From Alphaproteobacteria bacterium (GTDB lineage Bacteria > Pseudomonadota > Alphaproteobacteria > Rs-D84), in NCBI GenBank assembly GCA_016927395.1, contig JAFGMU010000020.1, forward strand, positions 1 through 42,624: a DNA stretch of 42,624 nucleotides, in the 5' to 3' direction. Positions 36,771-42,624 of the stretch are shown piece by piece. A program made the translations under genes and the position numbers. Under the pieces are notes generated by a model. It made no database searches, had not been told where the DNA came from, and was given only the letters and a program-made list of their open reading frames with translations. The first letter of the stretch is position 1. Each line of letters starts with the position of its first letter.

Positions 36771-37093
36771 ATCGAATTTTTATCCTATAATAATTAAAAA
36801 TATTTTCTAAATAGAAATTGGGAATAAATACATTGTATTAATAATTGATAAAAATACATTTTTTGTCGCCGCCATGGTAAACAGATTAAGAAATTGCTCC
36901 ATTTTGTGTTTTTTTAATACCATATTATTTATTTGTCAATTTATATATAAATTAAAAGTAAAAATGGTATATAAATCATTACTAATTATATCACATCACT
37001 TGTATTTTTTCAAAAAATACCCATATATATGATAAATTCGCGAATCGGATTTTTGTGTGATATTATTTGCAATAAGTATAAAGGATTTAAAAA

Positions 37094-37675
37094 ATGGCTT
37101 TGATTCCAATGGTTATAGAAGAGTCTCCACGTGGTGAACGTTCGTTTGATATTTATTCCAGATTACTTCGTGATCGTATAATTATGTTGCAGGGCGAAAT
37201 TGAGCCAGGTATGGCAAATATAATCGTTGCACAATTATTATTATTGGAATCTGAAAACCCAAATGCTGATATTTCATTGTATATAAACAGTCCTGGTGGG
37301 GATGTTACAGCTGGATGGGCAATTATGGATACTATGAATCATATTAAATCGCCGGTTTCGACGATTGGTATGGGATTGGTTGCATCTATGGGTGCAGTAT
37401 TATTGGCCGCTGGTGAAAAGGGTAAAAGATTTTCTTTGCCAAATACAAATATTATGATACATCAACCATCTGCCGGAACACGTGGACAAGTGACAGATAT
37501 GGAAATTCATGTTAAACAGTTCCAAAAGAATAAAGTAGCATTAACAAAGCAAATGTCTGAATTTACAGGAAGAAAAGAAAAAGAAGTTTTTGATGCAATG
37601 GAACGTGATAATTTTATGACACCAGAAGAAGCAAAAGCATTCGGTTTAGTTGATGAAATTTTACAGAAAAAATAA
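37094..37675 (+). CDS. clpP: ATP-dependent Clp protease proteolytic subunit
   Basis: [34 protein letters not shown] (Ser), [13 protein letters not shown] (His). Confidence 0.97.
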   Translation: MALIPMVIEESPRGERSFDIYSRLLRDRIIMLQGEIEPGMANIIVAQLLLLESENPNADISLYINSPGGDVTAGWAIMDTMNHIKSPVSTIGMGLVASMGAVLLAAGEKGKRFSLPNTNIMIHQPSAGTRGQVTDMEIHVKQFQKNKVALTKQMSEFTGRKEKEVFDAMERDNFMTPEEAKAFGLVDEILQKK

Positions 37676-37715
37676 AATTAACTCTCTTTGTAATTTAATT
37701 TGATGAGGGATTAAA

Positions 37716-38990
37716 ATGAGCGACGAAAAAGATAAAAAAATACAAACCCAGAATGAACACGATCCGCAACAAGTTTGCAGCTTTTGCGGCAAGGCTGTGT
37801 ACGAGGTAAAAAAACTTGTTAGTGGCAAAAATGTTTGTATTTGCGATGAATGTATAAATTTATGTAATGACATTATGGCTGATGATATGCGTACCGAAAT
37901 CAGCAAAGATGTTTCTAAATTGCCAGTCCCCAGCAAGATTTATAAATTTTTGAATGAATATATAATTGGTCAAGATGAAGCAAAGCGTACTTTATCGGTT
38001 GCTGTGTATAATCATTATAAACGTCACAGTGCAGCGATTACTTCAAATGTTGAAATTCAAAAATCAAATGTTTTGATGATTGGACCAACTGGTACAGGTA
38101 AGACTTTGTTTGCCCAAACATTGGCAAAAATATTGGATGTACCATTTGCAATTGCTGACGCGACAACTTTGACCGAAGCGGGTTATGTTGGCGAAGACGT
38201 TGAAAGTGTTTTGATGCGTCTTTTGCAAAGTGCAAATTTCGACGTAGAACGCGCCCAAAAGGGAATAATTTATATTGATGAAATAGATAAAATTTCACGT
38301 AAGTCTGAAAACCCATCACTTACACGCGATGTAAGCGGCGAAGGTGTTCAACAAGCACTTTTGAAACTGGTAGAAGGCACAGTTGCGAATGTCCCAGCAG
38401 GTGGTGGTGGTCGTAAACATCCTGGTGAAACTATGGTTCAATTGGATACCAGCAAAATATTATTTATTTGCGGTGGTGCTTTTGACGGTTTGAATAAAAT
38501 AATCGGACACAGAACTTCTGACCGTGGCGGTATTGGTTTTGGTGCAAATGTGCAATCTAAAAAAGAACGTGAAGAAAAAAATAATTTATTCAGTGTTCAA
38601 CCAGAAGATTTAGTAAAATTTGGAATTATTCCAGAATTGGTTGGTCGTTTGCCTGTTATTACTGTGTTAGATAATTTGGATGAAAAATCATTAGTCAGAA
38701 TTTTAACTGAACCAAAAAATGCAATCGTAAAACAGTTCAAAGCGATATTGGAAATGGATGGTGTTAAACTGAACATAACCGATGATGGTTTGACTGAAAT
38801 TGCAAAATTGGCATCCGAAAGAAAAACTGGTGCACGCGGTTTGCGCAGCATTTTGGAAAAGATATTGTTGCAACCAATGTTTGACGCACCAGATAAAGAA
38901 GATTTAAAAGAGATAGTAATCGATGCAGAAGTAGTGCAGGGTAAAAAGCCACCAGTCGAAATACTGGAAGATGCGAAAAAAGCAGCGTAA
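37716..38990 (+). CDS. clpX: ATP-dependent Clp protease ATP-binding subunit ClpX
   Basis: CSFCGK...[11 protein letters not shown] zinc finger; [28 protein letters not shown]. Confidence 0.98.
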   Translation: MSDEKDKKIQTQNEHDPQQVCSFCGKAVYEVKKLVSGKNVCICDECINLCNDIMADDMRTEISKDVSKLPVPSKIYKFLNEYIIGQDEAKRTLSVAVYNHYKRHSAAITSNVEIQKSNVLMIGPTGTGKTLFAQTLAKILDVPFAIADATTLTEAGYVGEDVESVLMRLLQSANFDVERAQKGIIYIDEIDKISRKSENPSLTRDVSGEGVQQALLKLVEGTVANVPAGGGGRKHPGETMVQLDTSKILFICGGAFDGLNKIIGHRTSDRGGIGFGANVQSKKEREEKNNLFSVQPEDLVKFGIIPELVGRLPVITVLDNLDEKSLVRILTEPKNAIVKQFKAILEMDGVKLNITDDGLTEIAKLASERKTGARGLRSILEKILLQPMFDAPDKEDLKEIVIDAEVVQGKKPPVEILEDAKKAA

Positions 38991-39008
38991 AATAATTTAT
39001 TAAAAAAA

Positions 39009-39040
39009 TAAAACCGGAAATATTCCGGTTTTATTTTTGA
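39009..39040. terminator. Rho-independent terminator after clpX
   Basis: AAACCGGAA-ATA-TTCCGGTTT + TATTTTT. Confidence 0.85.
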
Positions 39041-39050
39041 ATTTTTATTT

Positions 39051-39788
39051 CTAGAAATGTTTTGATTTCTTAGCTGCGGATACACTTTGCATTTTATCAA
39101 ATAATGTCGCAGCAGCAGCAGTATCAGTCGGATAATCAACACTGGGGACTGTTCCGTTGCGGCCAATCACTTTGTCTGAACCGTTTAATACAACAATTCT
39201 TTTAGGAAGTAAATTATCACCTTCGCATTCAATATAATATTTACTTGGGTCAAAATATTTTCCGTAACAACGTTGATTTACAACGCCGACCCAACCATTT
39301 CTTGCTAAATCTTTGCAAGTTGGTTGTGTACCAGTTTGAATTTCACCGGTCTGAACAGTTTCTGTTGGATTATCCAGAATACCATTGCACCATACGTTAA
39401 CAAAATTACCGTCAACCGACGCCACGCTTCCGTTTGATGAAGTTTTTCTGGCACCAAAACAATCACCATTCAAAATATTTATATCAAAATCAGATTTTAT
39501 TCCCGTTCCATTTGCAATTTGACTTTTTCCCATTGCAACTGGTTCGGAATCGTTTGCAGTTGTAGCTTCTGAGCATATCATTTTCAATCCCCAGCAATTA
39601 CCATTTGCATCCCACATTCCAGTATCAAAACCTGCGCCCATACTGGTATAGCAGTTTGTTGGATTTGTTCTGCAAACTGTTGGCTGTTCCCACCATGGTA
39701 CAGAATTAACAGCAGGTGCAGAAAAAGCAAAACCAAACTCTGTACAAAAAATTCCAAATGTAAAAAATACAGTAAATAATTTTTTCAT
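39051..39788 (-). CDS. Secreted Cys-containing hypothetical protein (about 245 aa)
   Basis: Signal peptide MKKLFTVFFTFGIFCTEFGFAFSA; about 10 nt downstream of the 916-aa gene if the longer start at 39821 is used. Confidence 0.8.
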   Translation of the reverse strand: MKKLFTVFFTFGIFCTEFGFAFSAPAVNSVPWWEQPTVCRTNPTNCYTSMGAGFDTGMWDANGNCWGLKMICSEATTANDSEPVAMGKSQIANGTGIKSDFDINILNGDCFGARKTSSNGSVASVDGNFVNVWCNGILDNPTETVQTGEIQTGTQPTCKDLARNGWVGVVNQRCYGKYFDPSKYYIECEGDNLLPKRIVVLNGSDKVIGRNGTVPSVDYPTDTAAAATLFDKMQSVSAAKKSKHF

Positions 39789-39811
39789 GGTGTTCATTTT
39801 CTCTCTAGTTG

Positions 39812-39820
39812 ATTCTATCA
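39812..39820 (-). promoter_or_regulatory. Putative extended -10 element
   Basis: TGATAGAAT on the minus strand, 5' of the 256-aa ORF (ATG 39797 or 39788). Confidence 0.35.
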
Positions 39821-39830
39821 AATTTTCAGA

Positions 39831-42581
39831 TTAATCGCAAGTTTGTAAAACAGTGAAACTATTATCATTTGTGCAACTACTATAATAATTTGAAAAATTC
39901 GCAGCTGAACATGTGCCACCACTTACAGTTATCCAGGAAGAACATAATGTATTATATTTTCTACGGATTCTAAAACCAGCAGTACCAGTCCAGCTTGTTG
40001 TAAGAGGTGTTTGTGTAGTTGCTGTAAATATTGTTGTTTGTCCGTTACATTCCCCTTGGCATTGATAACTACCAGGCGTACATCCACCAGAACCATCTGT
40101 ACTTGTACCAGAAATACACCTGCAGTTTGTTGTTGCGCAACCGCTGGATACGCCAGTTGAATCAGATGATGCACAGCTGGAATCTGATGCAGAATAATTT
40201 GGGCATATTATAGATGGTTTGACAGAGCAATATCCCCACTTTTTATTTGCACTGGTTTCAGTATAAAATGACTTAAGTATTTTATCAGAAGATACATTAT
40301 TTCCAGGTGTTTCAACCCATATTCCACCAAATCGTTCACACTCTGTAGATAGTTCTTTATTCATAGAAGTTTTTATAGAATCCATGACCACATTAACATC
40401 TGCTAATATACTTGTGGGTATAATATTACTGGATTGAGAAGGTCTTATACATGTTTGTAATGCATACCGAACAACTTTTTGATACAGACTGCCGATATAA
40501 TCAGAACCACAAACCGAAGTTGCATCTGCATCGTTATCAACAATCTTGGCTGGGCTGGTTGTTCCACCAGAACATAAATATCCATCTGGACATGTCAAAC
40601 ATGTATTTCCAGCAACAGGTGTTCCATTATATATATATATACCACCTGAAATTGATGCCATGTAATATCCGTTGTTGCAACTTGTATACTTCATACGAAC
40701 AGGACATGTAAACCCTGGATTATCAGCTTTGTTTTCCCCACCTAATTCACCAGTAAAATTAGTGTCTTCGAAATCTGATGTCTGCGTGCTTGAAAATACA
40801 GCGTTGCATTGTTCAATAGAAGCATATTTTTGTTCGCCAGGTGCATAGGTTTTGCAACCAAATGGAAATCCGTGAACAATGTCATTTGTCGAAACCGAAC
40901 ATATGCTGGTTACATAATCCATAAGAGAACTTTTACAATCTTTTGCAATTTTTTGATCGGTTATATTTTGCATAGTTGTAACAAGTTCACTTAAACCATT
41001 TTCTCCGCCACCATATAAATTACTGCATGCATCCAGTTTTTCTTTGCACATTTCTTCTGATAATTCAAGTCTTGAACCCAGCAACAGTTGTTCTTTTACA
41101 TTACTAAAGTCTTTCAAAGATTTGCTTTGAGAGTCGTAACAACTGTTAACAACGTCAATACATTCATTTTTAACTTGGCGAATACGTTCTTGTTGTCCTT
41201 GATAAATTTCTGATACAGCCTGACGCAAGAATTCATCCCAAACCTCACTTGATAAATCGCTGCAAGTCGAAAGGCCACGTTCAGCAAAGTCTTTCTTTTT
41301 ATTTAATTCGCTTATTAACAATCTGTTTGTTTGATTTGATAAAACATCGCCATCTAATGATGTTTGTAATTCAAGTTGATAAAAATCAGAACTATAAATT
41401 GGTTCACCTGTATCGCTGTTTAAATATTTTCCTGTGATATCCAAACAGTGAACATAATTTTTTCCACAAGCAGAATCTGTTGTTATATCCTTTCTAACTT
41501 GGGCTATGCAATTATTGATAGAAGTGGAATTATGGGCATTATAATTATCTAATCTTGCTTTATTCATTTCGTATTCTGTTTCACGAATTGTTCCAGCAGC
41601 AGTTGTTGTCTGTTTTGATAAAGAATTTGCCAATGCATTGCAATCATTTTCTATGTACATTCCGTATGCAGAAACAACCATGTTCAAAGTTGCCTTGGAT
41701 TCACAACTGTTTGCTGCAAAAGCAACACATTGTGCATGTACAGCATTATAAAGTTTTTCACCAGTAAGATTACTGATATCAGCACCAGCAGCCAAATCAG
41801 TTGTTGACCATATAGAATTTATGTCGCCAGCAATATCCAATTTTCCCTGGGTTGATAATGATTTTGATTTTGTGTTACTTAAAACAGCGCTGATACCATT
41901 CAAAGCCTGTGCACTGCTGGAAGTATCTTTTGCAGAACCAGCAGTTGTTTCACCGGTTGTTGCTGTAAGCATAGATTTAACTTCGTTCCCAGTTTTAGAA
42001 ATCGCATCAATATTTAAATCTTTGAAATCTTGCAATTGTTGTTGAGTTTGTGACAAAACACGTTGTTTGTTTTTTATTTCATCTAATTTAGAAGAACAAA
42101 CACAACGTCTGTATGTTTCATCTTGTTTCGCACAAAATTGATCCATACACGTAAAGTATGAATCACGGCATGCATTATATCCAGTACCAAAAGTTTTGGA
42201 AGTTGATGCTGTATTAGAAGAAACTGCGCTTCTGGAAGTTTGAATTGTTTTTTTTAAAACCGCGCTTCTGTTTTTTGTTACAGGGGTTTTAGAAGATATA
42301 GATGATGTTGAAGCGCGTTTCGAAGATACGTTTCCTGGGGCAACTGATGATCTGGAAACAACATTATCCAAATTACGGTTTGAAACATCACGACTAGTAA
42401 CCGTTGTACCGCTTCTTGGGCTGGTTGTTCTTTCTGATGTCTTTGTAACGCTGGTTGTACTGCTGCGTTGCAAATTAGTGTTGCTTTGACGACTTACAGC
42501 ATTGTTGTCACGCGCAGTGATGGCACCGGCATAACCTGTACTAATAAGGCATAAAAAGATAAAAAATAAAATCTTTCTCAT
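39831..42581 (-). CDS. Large secreted Cys-rich protein (916 aa), paralog of 11404-14154
   Basis: Signal peptide MRKILFFIFLCLISTGYAGA; CRDSYFTCMDQFCAKQ...RRCVCSS aligns with CQQKYFGCMDSFCMIE...GRCLCSD of the first paralog; C-terminal CLTCPDGYLCSGGT region. Confidence 0.88.
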   Translation of the reverse strand: MRKILFFIFLCLISTGYAGAITARDNNAVSRQSNTNLQRSSTTSVTKTSERTTSPRSGTTVTSRDVSNRNLDNVVSRSSVAPGNVSSKRASTSSISSKTPVTKNRSAVLKKTIQTSRSAVSSNTASTSKTFGTGYNACRDSYFTCMDQFCAKQDETYRRCVCSSKLDEIKNKQRVLSQTQQQLQDFKDLNIDAISKTGNEVKSMLTATTGETTAGSAKDTSSSAQALNGISAVLSNTKSKSLSTQGKLDIAGDINSIWSTTDLAAGADISNLTGEKLYNAVHAQCVAFAANSCESKATLNMVVSAYGMYIENDCNALANSLSKQTTTAAGTIRETEYEMNKARLDNYNAHNSTSINNCIAQVRKDITTDSACGKNYVHCLDITGKYLNSDTGEPIYSSDFYQLELQTSLDGDVLSNQTNRLLISELNKKKDFAERGLSTCSDLSSEVWDEFLRQAVSEIYQGQQERIRQVKNECIDVVNSCYDSQSKSLKDFSNVKEQLLLGSRLELSEEMCKEKLDACSNLYGGGENGLSELVTTMQNITDQKIAKDCKSSLMDYVTSICSVSTNDIVHGFPFGCKTYAPGEQKYASIEQCNAVFSSTQTSDFEDTNFTGELGGENKADNPGFTCPVRMKYTSCNNGYYMASISGGIYIYNGTPVAGNTCLTCPDGYLCSGGTTSPAKIVDNDADATSVCGSDYIGSLYQKVVRYALQTCIRPSQSSNIIPTSILADVNVVMDSIKTSMNKELSTECERFGGIWVETPGNNVSSDKILKSFYTETSANKKWGYCSVKPSIICPNYSASDSSCASSDSTGVSSGCATTNCRCISGTSTDGSGGCTPGSYQCQGECNGQTTIFTATTQTPLTTSWTGTAGFRIRRKYNTLCSSWITVSGGTCSAANFSNYYSSCTNDNSFTVLQTCD

Positions 42582-42624
42582 TCTCTGAGGAATGTTAGCA
42601 AAAATATGAAAATCAGAGCAAGAA

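Noticed and set aside
15380-36932. 14-nt match ACCATATTATTTAT at 15380 and 36919
   Set aside because: Short AT-rich identity expected by chance in this composition; no shared context.
1-42624. tRNA, rRNA, CRISPR arrays, transposases, integrases or prophage genes
   Set aside because: Looked for in gaps and ORFs; none could be supported.

Overview
AT-rich chromosomal window, most likely from a host-associated alphaproteobacterium. This placement is inferred from gene content (CcrM-type GANTC methyltransferase, clpP-clpX, AT bias), not from a database search. Positions 1-10.7 kb hold the spc/alpha ribosomal-protein region: rplP-rpmC-rpsQ-rplN-rplX-rplE-rpsN-rpsH-rplF-[novel 52-aa ORF]-rplR-rpsE-rpmD-rplO-secY-rpsM-rpsK-[galE]-rpoA-rplQ. 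Positions 11.4-28.1 kb are an accessory-like region of large secreted Cys-rich proteins: a 916-aa protein, a 660-aa protein, a four-gene coupled minus-strand operon ending in an OmpA-like protein, and an ankyrin plus degenerate S8-protease/autotransporter-like 1218-aa protein. A membrane protein and a Na+/Ca2+ exchanger also lie here. Positions 28.2-39 kb are housekeeping: grpE, tpiA, ppiD/surA-like, ccrM, nrdR, slt-like, rnhB, pgk, clpP, clpX. The window ends with a 256-aa secreted protein and a second 916-aa paralog of the Cys-rich secreted family. Best candidates for something undescribed: (1) a 52-aa single-TM ORF with a strong SD inside the spc operon, missed by the ORF track; (2) a perfect 20-bp palindrome TTGTCTACTATAGTAGACAA present three times, only in the two long convergent intergenic gaps; (3) a secreted Cys-rich family sharing a motif close to C-x3-hyd-x2-C-hyd-x3-6-C-x2-[DN]-[FY]-[ST]-x-C, with glycine-zipper segments and a coupled operon; (4) recurrent, sequence-related intercistronic hairpins just upstream of ribosomal-protein start codons. 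No rRNA, tRNA, CRISPR array or transposase was recognised.
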